Positions 17,442 through 26,154 of a stretch of DNA of 64,000 bases are shown one piece after another (position 1 is the first letter of the stretch; each line of letters opens with the position of its first letter). The translations under genes and the position numbers were made by a program. This DNA is from Mesorhizobium sp. AR10 (GTDB taxonomy: Bacteria; Pseudomonadota; Alphaproteobacteria; Rhizobiales; Rhizobiaceae). A model generated the notes under the pieces. That model saw only the letters and a list, made by a program, of their open reading frames with translations. It did not search any database and was not told the origin of the DNA. The stretch spans positions 3,698,001-3,762,000 of the forward strand of contig NZ_CP080524.1 in assembly GCF_024746795.1 (NCBI RefSeq), written 5' to 3'.

Positions 17442-18242
17442 ATGATGAGCGATGGCGAGACCTACCGCGTCAGTATGACCGGTATTTCCAAACGGTACGG
17501 CCCTATCCAGACGCTGGACGATGTCTCGCTGAGCCTGAAGCCAGGCGAAGTGCTCGGCCTGGTCGGCGACAACGGCGCCGGCAAATCCACCTTGAGCAAG
17601 GTTCTGTCCGGTGCGGTCATTCCGGATTCCGGCACCATCGAGATCGATGGCAAGGTCGTAGCCTTTTCCTCACCGGCCGATGCCCGCGCCGCACGTGTGG
17701 AGATGGTCTACCAGGACCTTTCGCTCTGCGACACGGTGGATGTGGCGGGAAATCTCTTCCTCGGCCGCGAGCCGCGCCGCCACGTTCTCGGCGTCCCCTT
17801 TCTCGACAACAAGCGCATGCATTACGAGACGCGCCAGATGCTCGACCGGCTCGGCATCGTCATTGCCGATACCAAGCTCAAGGTCGAAAACCTCTCCGGA
17901 GGCCAGCGCCAGTCGATCGCCATCGGCCGCGCCGCCTCCTTCGATCCGTCGGTGCTGATCATGGACGAACCGACGGCCGCGCTTGCGGTGGCGGAAGTCG
18001 AGGCGGTTCTGGAGCTCATCCGTGCCGTCAGCGCCCGCGGCGTCAGCGTCATCCTCATCACCCATCGGCTGCAGGATCTGTTCCTGGTCTGCGACCGCAT
18101 CCAGGTCATGTACGAAGGCCGCAATGTCGCCGAACGCAAGATCGGCGACACCAGCATCGAGGAGGTCGTCAACCTGATCGTCGGCCGCAAATTCACGGCG
18201 CGTTCTGCGCGCGCTAGCCGCGATGAGGGGGCGCAGCCATGA
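17442..18242 (+). CDS. Sugar ABC transporter ATP-binding protein
   Basis: A 266-residue single-cassette ATPase of the RbsA/XylG class: Walker A G-D-N-G-A-G-K-S-T near residues 44-52, signature L-S-G-G-Q-R-Q near 150-156, Walker B V-L-I-M-D-E-P-T near 170-177 and the switch histidine in I-T-H-R-L. Unlike RbsA it has one nucleotide-binding domain, so it would act as a homodimer. Its stop overlaps the permease start (ATGA). Confidence 0.93.
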   Translation: MMSDGETYRVSMTGISKRYGPIQTLDDVSLSLKPGEVLGLVGDNGAGKSTLSKVLSGAVIPDSGTIEIDGKVVAFSSPADARAARVEMVYQDLSLCDTVDVAGNLFLGREPRRHVLGVPFLDNKRMHYETRQMLDRLGIVIADTKLKVENLSGGQRQSIAIGRAASFDPSVLIMDEPTAALAVAEVEAVLELIRAVSARGVSVILITHRLQDLFLVCDRIQVMYEGRNVAERKIGDTSIEEVVNLIVGRKFTARSARASRDEGAQP

Positions 18243-19258
18243 ACGTCACTCCATCGCCCAGGGATATTAGCGCTTCGCCGCCCAAACGCGCCCACAACGG
18301 CACGTGGAAGGATGTCGCGATAGCCAATGGCAGCGTCGTCTCGATTGCGCTGTTCTTCCTGGTCGTCTGCGTGGTCTTTTCGCTGATCACCGGCTCCTTC
18401 CTGACGACGCCCAATCTGCTCAACATCGTGCGCCAGTCGGCGCCACTGCTGATCGTTGCGGCCGCCATGACCTTCGTCATCACCACGGGCGGCATCGACC
18501 TCTCGGTTGGATCCGTGTTGGCGCTGACGGCTACGCTGTCGGCCGTCTTGCTGCAGGCTGGCCTGCCGTGGCCGCTCGTCGTCATCGCCATGTTGGCGCT
18601 CGGCGCGGCGATCGGCGCCCTGCAGGGCTTCTTCATCGCCTATGAGCGGATACCGGCCTTCATCGTCACGCTTGCCGGACTTTCCGTCATCCGCGGCGTG
18701 GCGCTGCTGATCACCGGCGGCTATTCGATCCCGGTCGAGCCGACGAGCTTCTTTGTCAACATCGGCAGGGCTTGGTTTCTCGGTGTTCCGGTGCCGGCAC
18801 TGCTTGCTCTTGTTGTTCTGATCATCGCCTATCTCGCTTTCAACCAGACGCCGTTCGGCCGCTATGTCACCGGTATCGGCGCCAATGCCGAGGCCGTGCG
18901 CCGCGCCGGTGTCGATACGCGCTTCATGACGCTCTTCGTCTATATTCTCTCGGGTATGGCGGCGGCCGTGGCCGGCATCATTCTCGCCGCCCGGCTCGGC
19001 TCCGGCTCGTCCAATGCCGGCCAGGGTTTCGAGCTCGATGTCATCGCCGCCGTGGTGCTTGGCGGTACCAGCCTGTTCGGCGGGCGCGGTACGATCATCG
19101 GCACGGTGCTCGGCGCGTTGACCGTCGCGGTCATCGGCAACGGCCTGATCCTCGCGCATATGTCGCCGTTCCTCACGCCGATCGTCACCGGCACCATCAT
19201 CCTCGTTGCCATCTGGCTGAATTTCCGCCTGTTCAAGGGCGCAACGCGGGGCCGCTGA
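18239..19258 (+). CDS. Sugar ABC transporter permease (RbsC-like)
   Basis: A 339-residue membrane protein with eight to ten spans and the RbsC-family loop T-G-G-I-D-L-S-V-G-S near residues 83-92. The helix-rich end includes A-V-V-L-G-G-T-S-L-F-G-G-R-G-T-I-I-G-T, typical of this permease family. It forms the channel with the preceding ATPase. The next gene starts 1 bp after its stop. Confidence 0.93.
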   Translation: MNVTPSPRDISASPPKRAHNGTWKDVAIANGSVVSIALFFLVVCVVFSLITGSFLTTPNLLNIVRQSAPLLIVAAAMTFVITTGGIDLSVGSVLALTATLSAVLLQAGLPWPLVVIAMLALGAAIGALQGFFIAYERIPAFIVTLAGLSVIRGVALLITGGYSIPVEPTSFFVNIGRAWFLGVPVPALLALVVLIIAYLAFNQTPFGRYVTGIGANAEAVRRAGVDTRFMTLFVYILSGMAAAVAGIILAARLGSGSSNAGQGFELDVIAAVVLGGTSLFGGRGTIIGTVLGALTVAVIGNGLILAHMSPFLTPIVTGTIILVAIWLNFRLFKGATRGR

Positions 19259-19259
19259 C

Positions 19260-20348
19260 ATGGATCATCTGTTCGACGACAAGCCGAGGGAACGGGCGCC
19301 GATCGGCGTTCACTCCGGCACCTTGATGACCGTCACGGGTCCGGTTGCGATCGCCGACATGGGCGTGACGCTGATGCATGAGCACATCCTGCTCGATGGC
19401 GCGACATCGTGGAAATGTCCTTGCCATCCCGACGAGAAGAAGATCGCCGAACAGCCGGTCAGCATGGAGATCATCGGCGAGTTGCGGATGAACCCCTATA
19501 TGAACCGCGACAACGTCTCGCTCGACGACAGCGACCTGGCGCTTTCGGAACTGGCGAAGTATCGGGCGCTCGGCGGTCACACCGTGGTCGATGCAACCAA
19601 TATTGGCATTGGCCGCGATCCGGTGAAGCTGGCGCGCATCGCCCGTGCCTCCGAACTGCGCATCGTCATGGGCACAGGCTTCTACCTGCAGCACACCCAC
19701 CCCGACTGGTTGAAGGCAATGGACGTCGACGACGTCACCGAATTCCTGGTCAACGATGTCGGCGGCGGGGCGACGCAGCCCGGAATAATGGCCGGCATCA
19801 TCGGCGAGGTCGGCGTCAGCAAGGATTTCACCGACGAGGAGCGCAAGTCGCTGCGGGCTTCGGCCCGTGCGGCGAAAATCACCGGCGTGCCGCTGACCAT
19901 CCATCTGCCCGGCTGGGAACGGCTGGCCCATGACGTGCTCGACGTGGTGGAGGCGGAAGGTGCGGATCTCCGGCATACGGTGCTGTGCCATATGAACCCG
20001 AGCCACAACGATCTCACCTACCAGAAAAGCCTCGCTGCCCGCGGCGCCTTCCTGGAATACGACATGATCGGCATGGATTTCTATTATGCCGACCAGGATG
20101 CGCAATCGCCTTCCGACGAGCAGAATGCTCAGGCGATCCGCTCGCTGATCGACATGGGTCTGGTCGACCGGATTCTTCTGTCGCAGGACGTCTTTCTGAA
20201 GATCATGCTGACGCGCTTTGGCGGCTTCGGCTACAGCTTCATCCTCAAGCATTTCGTGCCGCGACTGAAACGCCATGGTGTCGAGCAGTCGGCGATCGAC
20301 CGCATGCTCGTCGACAATCCAAAGACCGTGTTCGCCGCGAGCCTCTAG
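19260..20348 (+). CDS. Phosphotriesterase-family metal-dependent hydrolase
   Basis: A 362-residue TIM-barrel amidohydrolase of the phosphotriesterase/PHP type. The first metal pair is H40-E-H42 (L-M-H-E-H-I) after the usual G-P-V-A-I-A-D-M-G strand. The bridging acidic position lies in I-G-E-V-G-V-S, a histidine in I-H-L-P-G-W and another in C-H-M-N-P. The final catalytic aspartate is in L-L-S-Q-D-V. Family members hydrolyse lactones or phosphoesters in carbohydrate pathways as often as organophosphates. Its place between a sugar permease and a sugar kinase favours lactone or sugar-ester hydrolysis (inference). Confidence 0.88.
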   Translation: MDHLFDDKPRERAPIGVHSGTLMTVTGPVAIADMGVTLMHEHILLDGATSWKCPCHPDEKKIAEQPVSMEIIGELRMNPYMNRDNVSLDDSDLALSELAKYRALGGHTVVDATNIGIGRDPVKLARIARASELRIVMGTGFYLQHTHPDWLKAMDVDDVTEFLVNDVGGGATQPGIMAGIIGEVGVSKDFTDEERKSLRASARAAKITGVPLTIHLPGWERLAHDVLDVVEAEGADLRHTVLCHMNPSHNDLTYQKSLAARGAFLEYDMIGMDFYYADQDAQSPSDEQNAQAIRSLIDMGLVDRILLSQDVFLKIMLTRFGGFGYSFILKHFVPRLKRHGVEQSAIDRMLVDNPKTVFAASL

Positions 20349-20379
20349 GCCGCAGATCAATTCGACATAGGGAGTAAAC

Positions 20380-21150
20380 ATGTCCAGGAAGAAGGTTCTT
20401 CTCGCAGGTGAATCCTGGGTTTCGACCGCGACCCACATCAAGGGCTTCGATCAGTTTCCGACCGTGACTTATCACACCGGTGCTGATGAACTTTTGGCTG
20501 CGCTGAAGGACAGTGCGTTCGACGTCACCTTCATGCCGGCGCATGAGGCGCAGCGGAATTTCCCCCAGACCATGGAAGCGCTTTCGGCCTATGACGCGGT
20601 TGTGCTTTCCGATCTTGGCGCCAATACGCTGCTGCTTCACCCCGACACCTGGATCCACTCCAAACCGACCCCGAACCGGCTGCGCCTGTTGCGCGACTAT
20701 GTCGGCAATGGCGGTGGCCTGCTTATGTTCGGCGGCTACTACAGTTTCCAGGGCATCAATGGCGGGGCGCGCTACCACAAGACGCCGGTCGAAGACGTTC
20801 TGCCGGTTACTTGCCTGCCGGTGGACGACCGCGTCGAGGTTCCGGAGGGCTATGCGCCAGTCGTTGTCGGCCCGCAGAGCCATCCGATTCTAAGGGGTCT
20901 GGGCAAGGATTGGCCGATCCTGCTCGGCTTCAACGAGGTTGTCGTCAAGGACGGAGCGGACGTTCTCGCCACCGTGTCTTCTGACTACCGTTCCCTGCCG
21001 CTGCTGGTGACCGGCAAATATGGCAAGGGCCGCACCGTCGCCTGGACCTCGGATGTCGGGCCGCACTGGCTGCCGCCGGGCTTTATCGCCTGGAGCGGCT
21101 ACAAGACGCTGTTCGAACAGATGCTGGGCTGGGCAACGGCTGGGGATTAG
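20380..21150 (+). CDS. ThuA-like / PF07090-type putative glutamine amidotransferase-fold protein (copy 1)
   Basis: A 256-residue protein related to the class I glutamine-amidotransferase-like fold, starting K-K-V-L-L-A-G-E-S-W-V-S. Where an amidotransferase would carry its nucleophilic cysteine, it has G-G-Y-Y-S-F-Q-G-I (about residues 118-126), so glutaminase activity is unlikely. A paralogue with roughly half identical residues and the same G-G-Y-[YF]-S-F-Q-G-I lies at 35681-36457 in the second sugar operon. The ThuA name comes from trehalose use in rhizobia; a role in keto-sugar metabolism is conceivable but not shown. Confidence 0.8.
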   Translation: MSRKKVLLAGESWVSTATHIKGFDQFPTVTYHTGADELLAALKDSAFDVTFMPAHEAQRNFPQTMEALSAYDAVVLSDLGANTLLLHPDTWIHSKPTPNRLRLLRDYVGNGGGLLMFGGYYSFQGINGGARYHKTPVEDVLPVTCLPVDDRVEVPEGYAPVVVGPQSHPILRGLGKDWPILLGFNEVVVKDGADVLATVSSDYRSLPLLVTGKYGKGRTVAWTSDVGPHWLPPGFIAWSGYKTLFEQMLGWATAGD

Positions 21151-21152
21151 CC

Positions 21153-22064
21153 ATGCGCGTCCATGTCTTCGGCAATATCTGCGTCGATACGACGTTTCGG
21201 CTGGACCGGTTTCCGCAACCAGGCGAGACGCTGAACGCATCCAGCCATGCCGATGGACTTGGCGGCAAGGGTGCGAACCAGGCGGTTGCCGCGGCGCGCA
21301 CCGGAGCCGATGTTCGTTTCCGTGCGGCGATCGGCAACGATGCCGCCGGATCATGGATAAGGGAACAATTGAGCCGCGATCTCGACGCCGGTCATTTGAC
21401 GACGTTGTCGCTGCAGAGCGACCGTTCGACGATCATGGTCGATGCGCGGGGCGAGAACCTCATCGTCACCGGCGCCAGTTGCGCTGCCGCCTTCGATCCG
21501 CTCGCTGACACTGGTTTCGCGCGGTCGATCGAACGCGGCGACATCATGGTGATTCAGGGCAATCTTCATCCCGATGTAACGACTGCCTGCCTGCGGGCGG
21601 CGCGCGGCGCGGGAGCCATGACGATCTTCAATCCGAGCCCGCTCGCGGCCGGCTTTGCACCGCCTTTGAGCGCCGTCAGCCTCGCTATCGCCAATGCGGG
21701 CGAGGCGGCGCAACTGACCGGAGCCAGCGATCCTGCCGAGGCAGCCCGCGAACTGATCCGTCAAGGCGCCGACACCGCAATTGTGACGCTTGGCGCGCAT
21801 GGCTGCCTGGTCGCCGATGGCGAAGGAAGCGTCGACCGGATCGCGGCGCCCAAGGTGACCGTGGTAGACACCAGCGGTGCGGGTGACGTCTTTTGCGGCT
21901 GCCTCGCCGGTTGCCTCGCGCACGGCATGGTCCTCGCCACGGCAGCCCGGATCGCGGTACGCGCCGCTGCCATCTCGGTCGGACGCGCCGGCACGCTCGG
22001 TTCCTGCCCCGACGGGCGGGAGATGAAAATGCTCATGGAAACGACGGAAGCGGAAACCGCATGA
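21153..22064 (+). CDS. PfkB-family sugar kinase (ribokinase-like)
   Basis: A 303-residue cytoplasmic kinase with the two PfkB motifs: the N-terminal G-G-K-G-A-N-Q-A-V-A-A-A near residues 37-48 and the C-terminal D-T-S-G-A-G-D-V-F-C-G near 238-248, whose final aspartate is the catalytic base. It probably phosphorylates the sugar brought in by the upstream ABC importer. It starts 2 bp after the ThuA-like gene stops and its stop overlaps the BtpA-like gene (ATGA), indicating a tightly coupled operon. Confidence 0.92.
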   Translation: MRVHVFGNICVDTTFRLDRFPQPGETLNASSHADGLGGKGANQAVAAARTGADVRFRAAIGNDAAGSWIREQLSRDLDAGHLTTLSLQSDRSTIMVDARGENLIVTGASCAAAFDPLADTGFARSIERGDIMVIQGNLHPDVTTACLRAARGAGAMTIFNPSPLAAGFAPPLSAVSLAIANAGEAAQLTGASDPAEAARELIRQGADTAIVTLGAHGCLVADGEGSVDRIAAPKVTVVDTSGAGDVFCGCLAGCLAHGMVLATAARIAVRAAAISVGRAGTLGSCPDGREMKMLMETTEAETA

Positions 22065-22918
22065 CAAAATCCCCCAAACCAGTCGGCTCCAAACCAATCG
22101 GTCAGGTCACGAATGATGCGCTGCAGTCGATCTTCGGCAGAAGCAAGGTGGTGATCGGCGTCATTCACCTCGCGCCCCTGCCGGGCGCGCCGCGCTACAA
22201 TGGCGAGGCAATCGAGGCCGTCTATCAACGCGGCCTCGACGACGCCAGAGCCTATCTACAAGGCGGCTGCGACGGCGTGATCGTCGAAAACCACGGCGAC
22301 GTGCCGTTTGCCAAACCGGATGATATCGGGCCGGAAACGTCGGCCTATATGTCCGTCGTTTCCGACCGCATCCGCCGCGACCTCGGCCGGCCGATCGGCA
22401 TCAACGTACTCGCCAACGCTGCTATTCCTGCGCTGTCGATCGCCAGCGCCTCTGGTGCTTCGTTCGTCCGCGTCAACCAATGGGCCAACGCCTATGTCGC
22501 CAATGAGGGCCTGATCGAAGGCGAGGCGGCGCGCGCCATGCGGTTCCGGGCCAAACTTCGGGCCAACGGCATCCGTATCTTCGCCGATGCCCATGTCAAG
22601 CATGGCGCCCATGCGATCGTCGGCGACCGGCCGGTCGAGGAACAGGTCAGGGATCTGGTGTTCTTCGATGCCGATGCGGTGATCGCCACCGGCCAGCGCA
22701 CCGGCCACGCCGCTGACCTCGGCTACATCAGGATGATCAAGGAAGCCGCAGGATTGCCGACGCTTGTTGGCAGTGGCGTTACGCCCGAGAACGCCAACGA
22801 CATTCTCGACATCGTCGACGGCGTCATCGTCGCCAGCTCGCTGAAACATGACGGCGTCTGGTGGAACCAGGTCGATCCGCAACGGGTGAAGGCCTTCATC
22901 CGCGGCCTCAAACGGTGA
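22061..22918 (+). CDS. BtpA/SgcQ-family protein
   Basis: A 285-residue TIM-barrel protein of the BtpA family: V-I-G-V-I-H-L-A-P-L-P-G-A-P near residues 30-43, G-C-D-G-V-I-V-E-N-H-G-D-V-P-F near 69-83, and P-T-L-V-G-S-G-V-T-P-E-N. The family was named for a photosystem I biogenesis factor, but bacterial members such as E. coli SgcQ sit in sugar operons. Given the operon, an enzymatic role on a phosphorylated sugar is more plausible here; the reaction is unknown. Start and stop both overlap neighbouring genes by 4 bp. Confidence 0.88.
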   Translation: MTKSPKPVGSKPIGQVTNDALQSIFGRSKVVIGVIHLAPLPGAPRYNGEAIEAVYQRGLDDARAYLQGGCDGVIVENHGDVPFAKPDDIGPETSAYMSVVSDRIRRDLGRPIGINVLANAAIPALSIASASGASFVRVNQWANAYVANEGLIEGEAARAMRFRAKLRANGIRIFADAHVKHGAHAIVGDRPVEEQVRDLVFFDADAVIATGQRTGHAADLGYIRMIKEAAGLPTLVGSGVTPENANDILDIVDGVIVASSLKHDGVWWNQVDPQRVKAFIRGLKR

Positions 22919-24195
22919 CTTTGGTGCCGGAGATCGACGGCGAGCGGCTGCTCGGGCGGCTCGACGCGTTCGCCCGGATCGGCGCCACACCGGCCGGAGG
23001 TGTCAACCGGCAGGCGTTAAGCGTCGAGGATCGCAGCGCCCGGCGCCTGCTGGCGGAACTGGCGCTCGAGCGCGGCTTCGCGGTTTCTCAGGACGGCATG
23101 GCGAACCTCTTCATCCGCCGCGAGGGCTCGGATGCCATGCTGCCGCCGCTGCTGATCGGAAGCCATCTTGACAGCCAGCCGACCGGAGGGCGCTTCGATG
23201 GGGCGCTCGGCACGCTTTCCGCCTTCGAAGCACTCGAAGCGCTGGAGGACGCGAAGGCTGAAACCACAATGCCGATCGAGGTCGTCGCCTGGACCAATGA
23301 AGAGGGCAGCCGCTTCGCGCCGGGCGTCATGGGCTCCATGGCCTTCACTGGTGCGGATATTGCCGCATGGAAATCCATCGTCGGCAGCGACGGCGCGTCC
23401 CTCGCAAGCGAGCTCGAAGCCACGCTCACCGCCTTGCCGGAGGCAACCCTTCGTCCGATCGGCATGCCAATATCCGGCTATATCGAGCTTCACATCGAAC
23501 AGGGACCGTCGCTGGAAAAGGAGCGGATGCCGATCGGTGTCGTTACCGCCGTCCAGGGCACACGTTGGCTGGAAGTCTCCATTCAAGGCGCTGCGGGTCA
23601 CGCCGGTACGACCGGCCTCGCCTACCGCAGGGATCCGATGGTCGCCGCCGTCGCCGCGATGCACAGGCTGCAGACGACGATCATGCCGCTCGACACCAAT
23701 GCGCGGCTGACGGTGGGGCGGATCGCCGCCCAGCCGGGATCGATCAACGCCATACCGCAATCCGTGACCTTTACCGTCGACCTCAGGCATCCTCAGCCGG
23801 AGCAGTTGGATGCCATCGAGGCCGAGCTGCGCCGGGTCTGCGCGGCGGAAGCCGAGGCCCAGGACTGCACGGCAACGATCAGGCGGTCGTTCGACATGCC
23901 CGGAGCGGCGTTTTCGCCCGACATGGTCAAAATCGTCGAGGACGCCGCCACCTCGTTGCAACTGCCGCACAAGCAGATGATTTCAGGCGCATTCCATGAT
24001 GCGCTGTTCATCGCCCGCCTGGCGCCGGCGGCGATGATCTTCGTGCCGTGCCGTGACGGGCTTAGCCACAATGAGGCGGAATATGTGGAACCTGCCGACG
24101 CGATCACCGGCGCGCGGGTCCTGTTGCAGGCGGCCATCGCGGCTGCCTCGCCACGTGACCTGCCTGGTGAGGCGCCTGACCCCGTGGCCCGATAA
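22915..24195 (+). CDS. M20-family amidohydrolase (allantoate amidohydrolase / N-carbamoyl-L-amino-acid hydrolase type)
   Basis: A 426-residue di-metal hydrolase. Metal and catalytic residues are visible: H84 in G-S-H-L-D-S, D95 in G-G-R-F-D-G, and E129-E130 in W-T-N-E-E-G-S-R-F. Y-I-E-L-H-I-E-Q-G and the dimerisation-domain G-A-A-G-H-A-G-T-T follow. This subfamily cleaves N-carbamoyl or ureido groups, suggesting that the pathway handles a nitrogen-bearing compound. The GTG start at 22915 overlaps the BtpA-like stop (GTGA); starts further upstream would run deep into that gene. Confidence 0.88.
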   Translation: MTLVPEIDGERLLGRLDAFARIGATPAGGVNRQALSVEDRSARRLLAELALERGFAVSQDGMANLFIRREGSDAMLPPLLIGSHLDSQPTGGRFDGALGTLSAFEALEALEDAKAETTMPIEVVAWTNEEGSRFAPGVMGSMAFTGADIAAWKSIVGSDGASLASELEATLTALPEATLRPIGMPISGYIELHIEQGPSLEKERMPIGVVTAVQGTRWLEVSIQGAAGHAGTTGLAYRRDPMVAAVAAMHRLQTTIMPLDTNARLTVGRIAAQPGSINAIPQSVTFTVDLRHPQPEQLDAIEAELRRVCAAEAEAQDCTATIRRSFDMPGAAFSPDMVKIVEDAATSLQLPHKQMISGAFHDALFIARLAPAAMIFVPCRDGLSHNEAEYVEPADAITGARVLLQAAIAAASPRDLPGEAPDPVAR

Positions 24196-24293
24196 ACAGG
24201 CACGGCGCCTCATTTACATCCGCGCCTTGAACGCTAAGCTTCTCCAGCTACTTCATCCAAAGCCCTAATCGCATTTGCCGTGCCAAGGACCTC

Positions 24294-25088
24294 ATGACAT
24301 CCGATAACAAAGCGCGCGAACATTTCGCCATCGAGCTTGCGCGGCGCGCCGGCGAGCTCGGCCTGAAATATTTCCGCGATCTCGACAGCCTCACCATCGA
24401 GAGCAAGGGCCATCAGGATATGGTTTCGCAGGCCGACCGCGAGGTGGAGCTGTTCATCCGCGCGGCAATGAATGCTGCCTACCCGGACGACGGCATTGTC
24501 GGCGAGGAACATGCCTCGGTCACCGGGTCGACCGGGCATGTCTGGGTGATCGATCCGATCGACGGCACTGCGAATTTCGTGCGCGGAATTCCGGCCTGGT
24601 GCGTGGTCATTGCCTGCGCCAAGGATGGTGATACCGTCGTCGGCGTCATCCACGAACCCTCTACAGGCGAGACCTTCCATTGCCGCAAGGGCGGTGGCGC
24701 GTTTCTCAACGGCAAGCCGATCAGGGCCAGCGTCGTCACCAGCCTGACCGAAGGTTCGGTCGGCACCGGCTTCTCCAACCGTGCCGAGATGCAAAATATC
24801 GTTACGCTCATCCGCTCTCTCATTGCCGAAGGCGGTGTATTTTTCCGCAATGCTTCGGGTGCGCTGATGCTCGCCTATGTCGCTGCCGGCAGGTTGCTCG
24901 GCTATGTCGAGGAGCACATGAACGCCTGGGATTGCCTGGCCGGCATGCTTTTGGTGGAGGAAGCCGGCGGCACGATCGTCAAGCCGGACCCGAGGACCGT
25001 TCTGGAAAAAGGCACGCTGGCTGTCTGCGCCGGCAATGGTGTGTTCGCCCAGATTCGCGACCTCTGCGTCGAACCCTTCAAGCTTTGA
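24294..25088 (+). CDS. Inositol-monophosphatase-family phosphatase
   Basis: A 264-residue Mg-dependent phosphatase of the IMPase/SuhB/histidinol-phosphatase superfamily. Metal-binding signature I-D-P-I-D-G-T-A-N-F lies near residues 86-95 and the second motif W-D-C-L-A-G-M-L-L-V-E-E-A-G-G near 209-223. It removes phosphate from inositol phosphate or another sugar phosphate. It ends the plus-strand cluster 98 bp after the M20 gene and overlaps the 3' end of the opposing AfuC-like ATPase gene by 11 bp. AAGGA precedes the ATG. Confidence 0.9.
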   Translation: MTSDNKAREHFAIELARRAGELGLKYFRDLDSLTIESKGHQDMVSQADREVELFIRAAMNAAYPDDGIVGEEHASVTGSTGHVWVIDPIDGTANFVRGIPAWCVVIACAKDGDTVVGVIHEPSTGETFHCRKGGGAFLNGKPIRASVVTSLTEGSVGTGFSNRAEMQNIVTLIRSLIAEGGVFFRNASGALMLAYVAAGRLLGYVEEHMNAWDCLAGMLLVEEAGGTIVKPDPRTVLEKGTLAVCAGNGVFAQIRDLCVEPFKL

Positions 25089-26154
25089 TCAGAACCGGTC
25101 CGCGTCCCGGAAAGCCGATGCCGACACTGTCGCCCGCCTGGAACGGCGCATCGACGTTGCGCGACAGCACGAACACGTCGCCGAGCGCCGTGGCAACGAC
25201 CAGTTCGAGATGGCTGCCGGCATAGGTGACCTTTGCAAGCGTGCCTGCGATGGTCTGCGCCGCGCCGGCGGGACCGATCTCGATGCGGCTCGGACGGATG
25301 GCCAGCTTCGCGGGGCCGGCCTGATGGCCACGCGCCGGCAGTTTCATGGTGAGCGAACCGAGCCGGACGGCGGCTTCGTCCGCTTGCACCGAAACCACCT
25401 CGCAATCCAGGATGTTGGCTTCGCCGATGAAGTCGGCAACGAAGGCGTTGGCCGGCGCATCGTAGAGTTCGCGCGGCGTGCCGTCCTGCGCCACCACTGC
25501 CTTGTTCATGACGATGATGCGGTCCGAAACCGCCAGCGCCTCTTCCTGGTCGTGCGTGACATAGACCACGGTCAGCCCAAGCTTGGTCTGGATCTCCCTG
25601 ATTTCCTCGCGCACATGCCGGCGCAGCTTGGCGTCGAGGTTGGAGAGCGGCTCGTCGAACAGCAGCACTTGCGGTTCGAGCACCAGCGCGCGCGCCACCG
25701 CCACGCGCTGCTGCTGACCACCCGACAGTTCGCTGGGCAGGCGCGCCTCGAAACCTGTGAGGCCGACGAGCTCCAGCCCGGCGCGGGCGCGGGACGCGGC
25801 CTCCTTCTTGTCGTGGCCGGAGAAGCGCAAGCCGTAAGAGACATTTTCCATCACTGTCATATGCGGGAACAGTGCATAGGACTGGAACACCATGGACACG
25901 TCGCGGTCGGTGGCCGGCAGCCGAGTCACGTCGTCGCCGCCGATCAGGATGCGGCCGCTGGACGGCATCTCCAGGCCGGCGATCATGCGCAGCGTCGTCG
26001 TCTTGCCGCAACCGGAAGGTCCCAGAAGCGTCACCAGCTTTCCGGCCTCTATCGCAAGCGAAATGTCGTCGACCGCCGGTGTGCTGGCACCCGGATAAGT
26101 CTTGGTGACATGCTCGAAGGTCACCGAGGCCGCGTTGCCGCGAATTTCGGCCAT
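25078..26154 (-). CDS. ABC transporter ATP-binding protein (AfuC/FbpC/PotA type)
   Basis: A 358-residue ATPase with Walker A G-P-S-G-C-G-K-T-T near residues 44-52, signature L-S-G-G-Q-Q-Q-R near 142-149 and Walker B V-L-L-F-D-E-P-L-S-N-L-D, followed by a C-terminal TOBE-type regulatory domain (about 285-358). It powers the large permease encoded upstream. The ATG at 26154 overlaps the permease stop; a GTG one codon earlier is also possible. It is related to iron and polyamine importers, but the substrate-binding protein points to a sugar-phosphate-type ligand. Confidence 0.9.
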   Translation of the reverse strand: MAEIRGNAASVTFEHVTKTYPGASTPAVDDISLAIEAGKLVTLLGPSGCGKTTTLRMIAGLEMPSSGRILIGGDDVTRLPATDRDVSMVFQSYALFPHMTVMENVSYGLRFSGHDKKEAASRARAGLELVGLTGFEARLPSELSGGQQQRVAVARALVLEPQVLLFDEPLSNLDAKLRRHVREEIREIQTKLGLTVVYVTHDQEEALAVSDRIIVMNKAVVAQDGTPRELYDAPANAFVADFIGEANILDCEVVSVQADEAAVRLGSLTMKLPARGHQAGPAKLAIRPSRIEIGPAGAAQTIAGTLAKVTYAGSHLELVVATALGDVFVLSRNVDAPFQAGDSVGIGFPGRGPVLIKA